Below, piece by piece: positions 15,764 to 24,897 of a stretch of DNA of 64,000 bases. Made by a program: the position numbers and the translations under genes. The notes below the pieces were generated by a model, which was given only the letters and a program-made list of their open reading frames with translations, was not told the DNA's origin and did not search any database. Numbering within the stretch: the stretch's first letter is position 1; every line of letters starts with the position of its first letter. The DNA is from an uncultured Eubacteriales bacterium (GTDB lineage: Bacteria; Bacillota; Clostridia; Oscillospirales; Acutalibacteraceae), in contig CAKSNE010000003.1 in assembly GCA_934476085.1 (NCBI GenBank), forward strand, positions 62,001-126,000, written 5' to 3'.

Positions 15764-17018
15764 ATTTAATTTCGTCCCAATATTTTTTAAATGATTGTTC
15801 ATTTTTATTGTTTCCGTAAATATAATATTTACGGTTTTTTATTTTATCGGGTAGGTATTGTTGTTTTACATAATGATTTTTAAAATCATGTGGATATTTA
15901 TAAAATTGACCTTTGTTTTCAACTTCGGCACTATCAAAATGTTTATTTTGAAGTTGACGGGGAATAGGTCCTGAGTTACCTGTTGCTATATCTTCCATTG
16001 CCTTATTAATTCCATTATAAGCCGAATTTGATTTTGGCGATGTTGCAACTAAAACAACAGCGTCGGCAAGCGGAATTCTAGCTTCGGGAAGTCCGAGTGC
16101 TTGAGCCATATCAACAGCGTTTTTGACTATCGGAATAATTTGCGGATAGGCAAGTCCGACATCTTCACAGGCACATACCATAAGTCTGCGACAAGCACTA
16201 GGCAAGTCGCCCGCTTGCAAAAGTCTTGCTAAATAATGAAGTGCTGCGTCGGGATCTGAGCCACGCATAGATTTTTGGTAAGCCGAAATAATATCGTAAT
16301 GCTCATCACCGTCTCGGTCATATCTCATACCGCTTTGCTGAGTTAAATTTTCGGCGAGCTCTTTATCAACAATTCGTTTACCTTCATCAATTTTTGCCGA
16401 TAAACAACAAAGTTCAACTGCATTAATGGCTTTTCTAACATCGCCGCCGCAACGAGATGAAATTACTTTAATAACATCATCGTCGGCTTCGATTTCGCCA
16501 AGCTCTTTTCTCATTTCGTCAAAAGCACGATGAATTACGGGAACGGTATCGCCCGCTTCGACCGCTTTAAATTCGAATACAGTTGAGCGAGATAAAATAG
16601 CGCTGTATACATAAAAATAAGGGTTTTCGGTAGTAGAAGCGATAAGAGTAATAGAGCCGTTTTCAATATATTGAAGAAGCGATTGTTGTTGTTTTTTATT
16701 TAGATATTGAATTTCGTCTAAATAAAGTAAAATCCCGTTCATACCTACAAGCGTTTCGGTTTCTTCAACTATGCTTTTAATATCGGCAGTTGAACAGTTT
16801 GTACCATTTAGCTTGTGAAGTCGCATATTAGCACCGTTTGCAATAATAGATGCAAGCGTTGTTTTGCCGACTCCGGATGGTCCGTAAAAAATCATATTAG
16901 GAATTTTATCGCTTTTTATTATGTTGTAAAGCATTTTATCTTTGCCGATTAAATGCTGTTGACCAACCATATCTTCAATTTTTTTCGGTCTTAAGCGATC
17001 TGCTAAAGGCGCTAACAT
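15762..17018 (-). CDS. rarA: Replication-associated recombination protein A (RarA/MgsA), AAA+ ATPase
   Basis: A 418-residue AAA+ ATPase related to clamp loaders. Walker A GPSGVGKTT (46-54), Walker B LLYLDEIQ (97-104), sensor 1 STTENPYF, then the tetramerisation domain with DPDAALHYLARLL. Acts at stalled replication forks and with single-strand binding protein. Full length for the family. Preceded by GGAGG 13 bases from ATG. It lies 26 bp downstream of the beta-helix gene and may share its transcript. Confidence 0.95.
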   Translation of the reverse strand: MLAPLADRLRPKKIEDMVGQQHLIGKDKMLYNIIKSDKIPNMIFYGPSGVGKTTLASIIANGANMRLHKLNGTNCSTADIKSIVEETETLVGMNGILLYLDEIQYLNKKQQQSLLQYIENGSITLIASTTENPYFYVYSAILSRSTVFEFKAVEAGDTVPVIHRAFDEMRKELGEIEADDDVIKVISSRCGGDVRKAINAVELCCLSAKIDEGKRIVDKELAENLTQQSGMRYDRDGDEHYDIISAYQKSMRGSDPDAALHYLARLLQAGDLPSACRRLMVCACEDVGLAYPQIIPIVKNAVDMAQALGLPEARIPLADAVVLVATSPKSNSAYNGINKAMEDIATGNSGPIPRQLQNKHFDSAEVENKGQFYKYPHDFKNHYVKQQYLPDKIKNRKYYIYGNNKNEQSFKKYWDEIK

Positions 17019-17044
17019 TTTATATATAAGCCTCCGATTTTTTG

Positions 17045-18349
17045 TTATCCTTTTTTAACCTTGTTGCCTTTTGCACTACTGCTTTTGCAACGGTTATATC
17101 TTACTGCGGTTTTGATTTTTTTACTTTTATAATAAAACTTGTTTGAATTAATTTTCACACCTTTACTGTCAGTAACATAAGCAAAATATTCGGTTTTTGC
17201 TTTTTTTACTGTATTTTTTGTGATTTTAATTCTGTTTTTGCCTTTTTTAGTAGCATCTTGAATGCGAATTACACCGCGTTTATCTTTTGAAAAGCCTTGA
17301 TTTGTTTGAAGAGTATTATTTGTGGCAGTAACACCGAAAATAGGTCTTATATTCACGCCTCTGATCCAAAGAGCATAACCTTTTTTAGATGTAATTTTAT
17401 TGTTGTTTAGCTTTATATTATAGGATTTATTGTTGTTTTTCTTTATTGCTGAAACGCCGCCTCTAAAATCAACAAAAGTACCTTTAAAGCAATTAACAAT
17501 ATCAACACCGACGGTTGTGCCGTTTATAATATTGTTCTCGATAACTGAATCATACCAGTTAAAAACAATAAGTCCTTCATTCTTTGTAGCAGTTAAATTA
17601 TTGTTGTAAACATAAATGTTTCTGTTGAATTTTCCTTTACCAAGACCGTATGTAAAATGAGATCCAAATGTTCTGGAGAAAACAACGGTGTTATTTCTAA
17701 AAGTTATATTTTGACAAGCAGTATTGTCATAAGGGCTGCCTTTTGGAAGACCTAAACAGCCTGTTGAACAGTTATCAAGTTCAACCGCTTCGTTCCTTGT
17801 GTTATTGCTTCCTATTTTTCCGCCAAAATAACAATTTTCAACTAAAACATCTTTACAACCGGCAAACTCTAGAAGATGGCCCGAATAAATATCTTTAAAA
17901 GTTGCATTTGAAATTGTTATATTTCTTGCATGGAAAAATTTCATTAAAGAAATTGTGGCACCCTTTTTAGTATTTCCAATATATGTACCGCCGTTAATTG
18001 TAACGTTGACCATTGCATTGTAGCCACCTTCGGTAGCGTCTTGATCGGTTTTGAAAATACCTTTTCCGGCATTAACTTGTTTTATCGTAGCATCTTTTGC
18101 ATTAATAGTTGTGTTACTGTCAACATCTAAAGCACCTTTTTTGCTACCGCCGATTATATAAGTTTTTCCCGACAAAAGATTAATTGTATCATAATCTCTT
18201 AAAGCGTCACGAAGATTGCAAAAGTCAGTTAATCCTGTATTGTCGCCGCTTGGAGCAACAGTTATTTCTTTTGAATCAGCAAATGTGTTTATTGAAAACA
18301 AGCCGGCAATAAGAACAATACTTAATGCAAATGAAATTATTTTTTTCAT
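17045..18349 (-). CDS. Secreted right-handed parallel beta-helix protein
   Basis: A 434-residue exported protein: signal peptide of about 24 residues (MKKIISFALSIVLIAGLF then INTFA), then Asn-rich beta-helix coils (ITISNATFKDIYSG, VLVENCYFGGKIG, ITFRNNTVVFS, IYVYNNNLTA, IKLNNNKITS), and a basic C-terminus rich in Lys. The ladder pattern is typical of pectate-lyase-like or polysaccharide-binding folds. Short charged motifs such as RNEAVELDNCS could be an active face, but I cannot assign a lyase family. No anchor motif, so it is probably released or wall-bound through charge. Confidence 0.7.
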   Translation of the reverse strand: MKKIISFALSIVLIAGLFSINTFADSKEITVAPSGDNTGLTDFCNLRDALRDYDTINLLSGKTYIIGGSKKGALDVDSNTTINAKDATIKQVNAGKGIFKTDQDATEGGYNAMVNVTINGGTYIGNTKKGATISLMKFFHARNITISNATFKDIYSGHLLEFAGCKDVLVENCYFGGKIGSNNTRNEAVELDNCSTGCLGLPKGSPYDNTACQNITFRNNTVVFSRTFGSHFTYGLGKGKFNRNIYVYNNNLTATKNEGLIVFNWYDSVIENNIINGTTVGVDIVNCFKGTFVDFRGGVSAIKKNNNKSYNIKLNNNKITSKKGYALWIRGVNIRPIFGVTATNNTLQTNQGFSKDKRGVIRIQDATKKGKNRIKITKNTVKKAKTEYFAYVTDSKGVKINSNKFYYKSKKIKTAVRYNRCKSSSAKGNKVKKG

Positions 18350-18408
18350 TTTTATTCACCTTGAATTTATAAATTTTTCAGAAATTATTTATGCTATTAA
18401 TACTAAAA

Positions 18409-19656
18409 TTATTTATAAAGCGGATATTTTTCGCAGATTGCTGTTACCATTTTCTTGATTTCTTCTTTGTTATCAAAGTCAACAATGCAACGATGAATAC
18501 ATTCAGCGATAACATCAAAATCTTCTTCTTTTAAGCCTCTTGTAGTAGCGGCAGGTGTACCAAGACGAACACCTGAAGTAACAAATGGGCTTTCAGGATC
18601 GTTAGGAATAGCATTTTTGTTAGCGGTAATATAACATTCATCAAGTCTGTTTTGAAGTTCTTTACCCGTAACGCCTGTGCCGATAAGGTCAAGAAGCATA
18701 AGGTGGTTATCGGTACCGCCTGAAACCAATTTGTGACCTCTTTTAATAAGTCCGTCAGCAAGTGCTTTTGCATTTTTGATAATTTGTTTTTGATATTCTT
18801 TAAATTCATCTGTTAAAGCTTCGCCAAAGCATACTGCTTTTGCTGCGATAATGTGCATAAGCGGACCACCCTGTGTTCCAGGGAAAATGCCTTTGTTGAT
18901 AGCTTTTGCATATTTTTCTTTACAAAGAATAAGACCGCCACGAGGACCACGCAAAGTTTTGTGAGTAGTGGTTGTAACAATATCGGCATAAGGAACCGGT
19001 GACGGATGAAGACCTGCAGCAACTAAACCTGCAATATGAGCCATATCAACCATAAGTAAAGCGTCAACTTTTTTAGCAATTTGAGAAATACGCTCAAAAT
19101 CAATAATTCTGGCGTATGCAGACGCACCGGCAACGATTAATTTTGGTTTACATTCGAAAGCGATTTTCTCCATCTCATCGTAATCTATAAATCCGTCATC
19201 GTTTACACCGTAAGGTATAAAGTTGTAGTACATACCTGAAATATTAACAGGTGAGCCGTGAGTTAAGTGACCGCCGTGAGCAAGATTCATACCCATAACT
19301 GTGTCGCCGGGTTTTAAAAATGCAGTATAAACAGCTTGGTTAGCTTGAGCACCTGAGTGTGGTTGAACGCAAGCGTGTTCAGCACCGAATAATTTTTTAG
19401 CACGCTCAATAGCGATGTTTTCAACTACATCAACATATTCACAGCCGCCATAGTATCTTTTGCCCGGAAAACCTTCGGCATATTTGTTGGTTAAAACCGA
19501 ACCCATAGCTGCCATAACAGCAGGAGAAACAAAGTTTTCAGAAGCAATAAGCTCAATATTTCTTTGTTGTCTGTGAAGTTCGTCGTTCATAGCGTCGGCA
19601 ACTTCTTTATCATATTTTCCTACAAATCCTATTGTGTCGAGTAAATCATTATACAT
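18409..19656 (-). CDS. glyA: Serine hydroxymethyltransferase
   Basis: PLP enzyme of 415 residues that interconverts serine and glycine while loading tetrahydrofolate with one carbon. The PLP lysine is in [15 protein letters not shown]; the active-site loop [24 protein letters not shown] and QPHSGAQAN are present. An in-frame ATG six codons earlier (19674) has no ribosome binding site, while ATG 19656 follows AAGGGACG, so the shorter form is preferred. A good promoter lies upstream (19692-19720). Confidence 0.96.
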   Translation of the reverse strand: MYNDLLDTIGFVGKYDKEVADAMNDELHRQQRNIELIASENFVSPAVMAAMGSVLTNKYAEGFPGKRYYGGCEYVDVVENIAIERAKKLFGAEHACVQPHSGAQANQAVYTAFLKPGDTVMGMNLAHGGHLTHGSPVNISGMYYNFIPYGVNDDGFIDYDEMEKIAFECKPKLIVAGASAYARIIDFERISQIAKKVDALLMVDMAHIAGLVAAGLHPSPVPYADIVTTTTHKTLRGPRGGLILCKEKYAKAINKGIFPGTQGGPLMHIIAAKAVCFGEALTDEFKEYQKQIIKNAKALADGLIKRGHKLVSGGTDNHLMLLDLIGTGVTGKELQNRLDECYITANKNAIPNDPESPFVTSGVRLGTPAATTRGLKEEDFDVIAECIHRCIVDFDNKEEIKKMVTAICEKYPLYK

Positions 19657-19691
19657 AATTTTTCGTCCCTTCATTGTTTTAAATTATATTA

Positions 19692-19720
19692 ATTATACAA
19701 TAATTTTTTAATAAAGTAAA
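19692..19720 (-). promoter_or_regulatory. Promoter of glyA
   Basis: On the minus strand, TTTACT (19715-19720), 17-bp spacer, TATAAT (19692-19697). Confidence 0.7.
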
Positions 19721-19730
19721 CATCTTTTTA

Positions 19731-19764
19731 AAAACAAAAATCCGCTTTCAATACAAAGCGGATT
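19731..19764 (-). terminator. Intrinsic terminator after alkD
   Basis: AATCCGCTTT / AAAGCGGATT stem then TTTTTGTTTTT on the minus strand. Confidence 0.85.
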
Positions 19765-20437
19765 ATCTTTTTAAAGTTTTTAAATATTCTTTTGTTTTAC
19801 TGTCGATTCTAAAAGATTCTCGTGCTTTTTGTAAAGCCTTGTTATGCACCCATTTATCAGTTATAACGTTGTCTTCAAAAATTAAAACAGTTTTGTCATA
19901 TTGTTTGATGAGTGCAATGCTTAAATACCAAGCAACAGCCATATTAATGTAGTATTCATCACAAGATTTTTCAATAACTAAATTAAGCATTTCAGGCTCA
20001 AAATTATTATCTAAAAACATCATCATATTTACTATTACAAATCTAATAGTATAGGTGTTTTCGCTGTTAAGCCATTTTTTCAATAGTTTCAGTGCTTTTT
20101 CAGGGTTGTTTTTAAAAGTCTTTGGCTTTAACATATCACAAGTTGCCCAATTATCAATATAAGGCAAAAATTGTTCAAGTTTTTCAACACATTTATCAAA
20201 ATCTTTTATTTCTTCAATTAAAAAAGCGTGTAAACAGTTTTCATCGTAATATTTATGTGGCAGAGTATTTAAAAATTTTTCTGCGTCAGCGGTGCCGACA
20301 ATACTTTTAGCGAATTTGCGTAAAACAGGTGTGCGAATGCCGATAATAAGGTTTTCATCAACTGTTGGAATTAATTTTTTATGAAAATCTTTGTATTTTT
20401 CATCTGATAATGAAAACAGTTCTTTTAAAATATCCAT
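19763..20437 (-). CDS. AlkD-like DNA glycosylase (DNA alkylation repair)
   Basis: A 224-residue all-helical HEAT-like repeat protein of the AlkD/COG4912 family, which removes alkylated or bulky bases. Family signatures visible: GIRTPVLRKFAK near residue 35, HKYYDENCLHAFLIE, FLPYIDNWATCDML (the conserved W and D region), and NTYTIRFVIVNMMMFL. Its ATG abuts the stop of tcdA, whose last codons contain the GGAG ribosome binding site, so the two are translationally coupled. Confidence 0.9.
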   Translation of the reverse strand: MDILKELFSLSDEKYKDFHKKLIPTVDENLIIGIRTPVLRKFAKSIVGTADAEKFLNTLPHKYYDENCLHAFLIEEIKDFDKCVEKLEQFLPYIDNWATCDMLKPKTFKNNPEKALKLLKKWLNSENTYTIRFVIVNMMMFLDNNFEPEMLNLVIEKSCDEYYINMAVAWYLSIALIKQYDKTVLIFEDNVITDKWVHNKALQKARESFRIDSKTKEYLKTLKR

Positions 20438-21154
20438 TTATTTTTCTCCGTTTAATCCGGTTAAATCTTTTATAACTTCGCCTGCAATAATAAGTCCCGC
20501 AACACTCGGTACAAATGAAACACTGCCAGGCACTTGTCTTTTGCTTGTGACTTCATCGGATTTTAGCGGAGTCATCGCCTTTTCTTCCGAATAAACAACT
20601 TTAAGCGATTTTATACCACGGTTTTTCAATTCTTTTCGCATAACCCTTGCGAGCGGACAAACTGATGTTTTATAAATATCGGCAACTTTGAATGCGGTAG
20701 GATCCAGCTTATTCCCCGCACCCATTGATGAAATAATCGGAACATTTTGTTCATTTGCCTTTTCTGCTAACGCTAATTTGCCCGAAACCGTATCAATTGC
20801 GTCAACAACATAATCATATTTTGAAAAGTTAAATTCGTCTTTTGTTTCAGGTAAGAAAAATGTGTTGTGGATTGTTACGCAAGCATCTGGATTAATATCG
20901 CTAATCATTTCTTTCATAACTTCGGTTTTTTGTCTGCCGACTGTTTTTAAATTAGCAACTGCCTGGCGGTTGATATTTGTAATACTGACAGTATCGTTAT
21001 CGATTAAATCTAGTGCACCGACGCCGCTTCTCGCAAGAGCTAATGTGCAATGTCCGCCAACTCCGCCAATGCCGAAAACAGCAACACGAGAGTTTTTTAA
21101 AATATTCATTTTTTCAGGTGTGAAAAGAAGTTCTGTTCTGGAAAACTGATTCAT
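20438..21154 (-). CDS. tcdA: tRNA threonylcarbamoyladenosine dehydratase (TcdA/YgdL, ThiF superfamily)
   Basis: E1-like enzyme of 238 residues with the nucleotide-binding loop VAVFGIGGVGGHCTLALARSG and the D-N-R adenylation residues in DNDTVSITNINRQ. TcdA cyclises t6A37 in ANN-reading tRNAs using ATP. MNQFSRTELL is a typical N-terminus; an upstream frame extension to 21187 lacks a ribosome binding site, while ATG 21154 follows CGGAG. Conserved SMGAGNKLDPT and DIYKTSVCPLARVMRKELK further support YgdL rather than MoeB/ThiF. Confidence 0.93.
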   Translation of the reverse strand: MNQFSRTELLFTPEKMNILKNSRVAVFGIGGVGGHCTLALARSGVGALDLIDNDTVSITNINRQAVANLKTVGRQKTEVMKEMISDINPDACVTIHNTFFLPETKDEFNFSKYDYVVDAIDTVSGKLALAEKANEQNVPIISSMGAGNKLDPTAFKVADIYKTSVCPLARVMRKELKNRGIKSLKVVYSEEKAMTPLKSDEVTSKRQVPGSVSFVPSVAGLIIAGEVIKDLTGLNGEK

Positions 21155-21174
21155 TTTATATTTCTCCGTAATTA

Positions 21175-21207
21175 AATTTAAAACCACCCGTTTTTTTAAC
21201 GGGTGGT
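21175..21207 (-). terminator. Hairpin between the lipoprotein gene and tcdA
   Basis: ACCACCCGTT / AACGGGTGGT stem; on the minus strand it is followed by TTTAAATTT, a weak U-run, so termination may be partial and tcdA-alkD may receive read-through. Confidence 0.65.
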
Positions 21208-21216
21208 CGGTTTATT

Positions 21217-21708
21217 TTATTCAGGCATTGTAAATTGGTCGCCTTTTTTCTCTATCGGTCTGCTAAATTTTATAGTTTTACCGTCATTAGAGTTATAAAC
21301 ATCAGTACCCTTTAAAAGTTCGCCTTTTACGCCGATTTTTTCAAGTACACTTGTAGGTTGTTTGTCAACTTCAATCATATTAATCTGTAAAATATATCTT
21401 CCGTCAGGAATGTCTTTTTCATCACGGTCTTTTTGGCTTGATGTAATAAAATAGTTTTCAGCAGCGTCTGCCTGAACTTTAACTGTTTCAGTTGAATGAA
21501 ATTTATCGCCGACAAAAATATCAACATCTAAAAGCGTTCCGACAGGTAAGTTTGTGTTCATACAAACTTTATTTCCGTTGCTTTTTTCTTCGTTAAATTC
21601 AAGTTTAACTTCAATAGAAGCTTTTTTAGCTTCAGTATCTTTGTCTGAACAAGCTGAAAAACTGAATAATAATGCAACACAAAAAATAACAGATAATAGT
21701 TTTTTCAT
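21217..21708 (-). CDS. Putative lipoprotein of unknown function
   Basis: A 163-residue protein with a lipoprotein signal peptide ending in the lipobox-like FSAC at about residue 20, followed by a polar, beta-rich domain of about 130 residues with no motif I recognise. Expected to be anchored on the outer face of the membrane. It starts inside the intergenic gap after dapF with GGAGTG as ribosome binding site and is probably part of the dapF operon. Confidence 0.75.
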   Translation of the reverse strand: MKKLLSVIFCVALLFSFSACSDKDTEAKKASIEVKLEFNEEKSNGNKVCMNTNLPVGTLLDVDIFVGDKFHSTETVKVQADAAENYFITSSQKDRDEKDIPDGRYILQINMIEVDKQPTSVLEKIGVKGELLKGTDVYNSNDGKTIKFSRPIEKKGDQFTMPE

Positions 21709-21725
21709 TTTAAATAAACACTCCT

Positions 21726-22568
21726 TTAAACTTCAACAAAACCTTCAAAAGCAATAGATGCCGGGCCTGTCATAAATACGGTTTCATCAGTATATTTAAT
21801 AAAAAGCTCGCCACCTGTAAGAATTACTTTTACAGTTTCGCCTTTTTTACAGTATCCGTTTAAAACGGCTGCAACAACTGTTGCACAAGCACCTGTACCA
21901 CAAGCGAGAGTTTCGCCCGAGCCACGCTCCCAAACACGCATTTTTAATGTATGATCATCAATAACTTTAACAAATTCGGTATTAACCTGTTCAGGAAAAA
22001 GTTCATTTTTCTCAAACTTTGGTCCAATAGAGTAAAGGTCAATATCATCGGGATCGGTTTCATCAAAAACAACACAATGCGGATTGCCCATAGAAACACA
22101 AGTAACGGTATAATCTTTGCCGTCGATTGTGGCAGTTTTCTTAATTGCGGTATCGCCGTCAAAATTAACAGGAATCTCTTTTGGGTTTAAAATAGCTTTG
22201 CCCATATCAACGGTTACACCGATAACTTTTTCATCTTCAATTTTTAAATCAAGATATTTAATGCCGGATAAAGTTTCAATAGAAATTTTATCTTTTTTGC
22301 AAATTGCTTTTTCATAAAGAAATTTAGCAACACAACGAATCGCATTGCCGCACATTTTACCTTCTGAGCCGTCAATATTAAACATTCTCATTTTAGCGTC
22401 GGCAACATCAGACGGACAAATCATAACAATACCGTCGCCGCCGATTGAAAAATGTCTGTCTGAAAGTTTAATTGATAAAGCATTCGGATCATCAATTTTT
22501 TGTTTAAAGCAGTCAAAGTAAATATAGTCATTACCGCAACCGTGCATTTTTGTAAATTCAAGTTTCAT
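21726..22568 (-). CDS. dapF: Diaminopimelate epimerase
   Basis: A 280-residue enzyme converting LL- to meso-diaminopimelate for peptidoglycan and lysine synthesis. Both catalytic cysteines are visible: MCGNAIRCVAKF and ACGTGACATVVAA. The N-terminal MHGCGNDYI is also conserved. Sits seven bases after the small 102-residue gene on the same strand. Confidence 0.96.
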   Translation of the reverse strand: MKLEFTKMHGCGNDYIYFDCFKQKIDDPNALSIKLSDRHFSIGGDGIVMICPSDVADAKMRMFNIDGSEGKMCGNAIRCVAKFLYEKAICKKDKISIETLSGIKYLDLKIEDEKVIGVTVDMGKAILNPKEIPVNFDGDTAIKKTATIDGKDYTVTCVSMGNPHCVVFDETDPDDIDLYSIGPKFEKNELFPEQVNTEFVKVIDDHTLKMRVWERGSGETLACGTGACATVVAAVLNGYCKKGETVKVILTGGELFIKYTDETVFMTGPASIAFEGFVEV

Positions 22569-22574
22569 AAATTT

Positions 22575-22883
22575 CTACCTTCTGTATACATAATAGGCGA
22601 TAACAGAATATTCAGTTCCGTCATCACGTGTCATTGAAAGACGAACGCCGTCTTTCGACAAAAGCTCGCCTAATTTTGCATCATAAACATTGCAACGAAA
22701 AACATCTTTTCCTTCGGAAAAGCAAATTAATTCGTCACCCTTTATATTAATAGAGCCTGAATGACCGAGTACATATTCAGTACCGTCTTCATTTCTTGTT
22801 GTAACATATTTTATTGCTCTTGAATTAATACGGCTTAAAAGTTCAGGATTTTCAATTTTCTTTTTCTTTTTAAAAAGCCCCAA
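22575..22883 (-). CDS. Small hypothetical protein
   Basis: A 102-residue cytosolic protein with a Lys-rich N-terminus (GLFKKKKK) and two similar stretches, RNEDGTEYVLG and TRDDGTEYSVIAYY, suggesting an internal repeat or beta-hairpin pair. The start is TTG 22883 preceded by GAGG. Placed between a membrane protein and dapF. No family recognised. Confidence 0.6.
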   Translation of the reverse strand: MGLFKKKKKIENPELLSRINSRAIKYVTTRNEDGTEYVLGHSGSINIKGDELICFSEGKDVFRCNVYDAKLGELLSKDGVRLSMTRDDGTEYSVIAYYVYRR

Positions 22884-22907
22884 AATAAAACCTCATTTCA
22901 AAAAAGC

Positions 22908-23705
22908 TTAGTCAATTTTATATGCACCTTTTTTAGAAAAAATAACTAAAGTATAAAGGAAAATATAAATAGCGGTAGCTATTAAAAGAGTAAAATCATT
23001 CGGTAAATTTCTTGTACCAACATTAAAGAATATAGGAGCTAAAGCAGCACCTAAGGTTGAAGTAATTATTATAACCGGGCTGATAATTCCGATAGCTAAA
23101 AGCGGTTTCTTTATTAAATTGAATTTAATGTTTGCATTATATCTTGCAAAACATTCAAAGAATAAAACGCAAAAAATAAGTGAGAAAATATTTAAAACAA
23201 CTTCACTTGATTTTAAAATACCAAATGAATTTACAAATACAAAACCAAGTCTGTAAACAAAAACCAAAAGCGGAATCAGCGCAGAAACTTTTGAAATAGC
23301 TTTGCCTTTAAACATACAAAAACCGAAGTAAACCATAAAAACAGCTAAAGCCAAAACCGCAACAACATAAATGCTATCGAATTTATCATTTGTTTCTTTT
23401 GCGTCTTTAAATAAAATGCTGAATTCGGCAAAAGCCGCTAACGCATAAAAAATATTTATAATACCAAGACTTTTTGAAGAATTAACACGATAAGAAGGTA
23501 GCTTTTTATCGGTAAAGGCTATAACAAAAACAACACCGAAAAACGCAATTAAAGCTAAATCAAAATAAAGTCTGAAACAATCGGCGTCAGGATAGAAAAA
23601 ACCATTCAACGGTTCGATACAGTTACCGACTAACCAAACACGCCAAAATAAAAAGCCTAAAGTAGCTAAAACAGACATAAAAAATAATAGGATTTTTTTA
23701 AACAT
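22908..23705 (-). CDS. Polytopic membrane protein of unknown function
   Basis: A 265-residue protein with about eight hydrophobic helices and no catalytic motif I recognise. The frame extends upstream to a TTG at 23762, but that region is hydrophilic/AT-rich with no ribosome binding site; ATG 23705 follows GAAAGAAG and begins with a normal membrane-insertion segment (MFKKILLFFMSVLATLGFLF). First gene of the minus-strand block that leads to dapF. Confidence 0.65.
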   Translation of the reverse strand: MFKKILLFFMSVLATLGFLFWRVWLVGNCIEPLNGFFYPDADCFRLYFDLALIAFFGVVFVIAFTDKKLPSYRVNSSKSLGIINIFYALAAFAEFSILFKDAKETNDKFDSIYVVAVLALAVFMVYFGFCMFKGKAISKVSALIPLLVFVYRLGFVFVNSFGILKSSEVVLNIFSLIFCVLFFECFARYNANIKFNLIKKPLLAIGIISPVIIITSTLGAALAPIFFNVGTRNLPNDFTLLIATAIYIFLYTLVIFSKKGAYKID

Positions 23706-23849
23706 TATAATAAAAACTTCTTTCACTGAGAGAATAATATTTTTTAAAAAATAATCATACAATGGACAAAGAATACAAGTCTAATGCCCAATTTTTAACT
23801 TACATATCATTTTATAATATATTGCTTTAAAAGTCAAGGAGGAATTTGC

Positions 23850-24833
23850 TTGGAAAAACTTTATTTAATAATATTTGCGGTGGTTTTTTTCGCTATGATT
23901 TCAATACCGATAATCTCTATTGATTCTGATGTAAAAACAATTGATCAAACAGAAAAAATTACAACCAAACCATCTGATTCAATTAAAAAAACCGATGATA
24001 AAAAAACAGAAGAAAAGGTAAATGTATTTATGTCAAAAGATAAAAAAGTATCAACGGTTGATTTGTCAGAATATTTATTGGGCGTTTGCTTAACCGAAAT
24101 GGATGAAAGCTACCCTGATGAAGCAATTAAAGCTCAAGCTGTTGCAGCACATACGCTTTATTTATACAGAAAAGCTGAAAATGTAAAAAAAGACTATGAT
24201 ATTACCGATAATTATGCAGTAGATCAAGGTTATTTAGATGAAAGCGGACGAAAAGAAAAATATAAAGATAAACAAGCTGAAATAGAAACAAGAGTTAAAA
24301 AATTAGTAAATGAAGTTAAAAATAAGGTTATTTATTATAAAGATAAACCGATTTTAGCGGTTTACCATGATACATCAGGCGGTAAAACCGAAAATGCAAA
24401 AGATATTTGGGGCGGAGATTATCCTTATTTACAGTCGGTAGAAAGCGTTTCAGACTTATTAAACCCATCTTATTCAAGCGTTGTTACATATACAAAAGCT
24501 GAATTTTTATCAAGGCTAAAATCTCTCGGCGGAAGTTTGCCTAAAAAGTCAGCGGATTTTATAGGAAAATCCACAACAACAGGAAGCGGAACAGTAAAAT
24601 CTATAATAATCGGTAAAAAGAGTTTTTCGGGAGATAAAATAAGAGCTGCTTTTGGACTTCGTAGTGCAAACTTTGATTTAAAATATGAAAACAAAAAATT
24701 CGTCTTTACAGTTCGTGGATTCGGTCACGGAGTAGGAATGAGCCAGTATGGTGCAAAATATATGGCAGAAAAGGGAAGCGGGTATACTGAAATTTTAAAT
24801 TGGTATTATAAAAATTGTGAAATAAAAGGTTGA
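23850..24833 (+). CDS. SpoIID/LytB-domain protein (lytic transglycosylase-like)
   Basis: A 327-residue exported protein: N-terminal membrane helix (1-22), a charged linker, then the SpoIID domain with VDLSEYLLGVCLTEM, DEAIKAQAVAAHTL (with the catalytic-type Glu), HDTSGGKTENAKDIWGG and the C-terminal VRGFGHGVGMSQYGA. In Bacillus SpoIID cuts peptidoglycan during engulfment. TTG start at 23850 with GGAGG at 23838-23842. A sporulation role fits the spoIIGA-sigE genes at 42540-44068, but paralogues exist that act outside sporulation. Confidence 0.88.
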   Translation: MEKLYLIIFAVVFFAMISIPIISIDSDVKTIDQTEKITTKPSDSIKKTDDKKTEEKVNVFMSKDKKVSTVDLSEYLLGVCLTEMDESYPDEAIKAQAVAAHTLYLYRKAENVKKDYDITDNYAVDQGYLDESGRKEKYKDKQAEIETRVKKLVNEVKNKVIYYKDKPILAVYHDTSGGKTENAKDIWGGDYPYLQSVESVSDLLNPSYSSVVTYTKAEFLSRLKSLGGSLPKKSADFIGKSTTTGSGTVKSIIIGKKSFSGDKIRAAFGLRSANFDLKYENKKFVFTVRGFGHGVGMSQYGAKYMAEKGSGYTEILNWYYKNCEIKG

Positions 24834-24858
24834 TATTTCAATTTTGACAAAGTATAAT
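24830..24858 (+). promoter_or_regulatory. Promoter of murD
   Basis: TTGATA (24830-24835) overlapping the stop of the SpoIID gene, 17-bp spacer, TATAAT (24853-24858). Confidence 0.75.
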
Positions 24859-24897
24859 AAAAGATATGGACAAATTTTGAAATGAGGATTTATATAA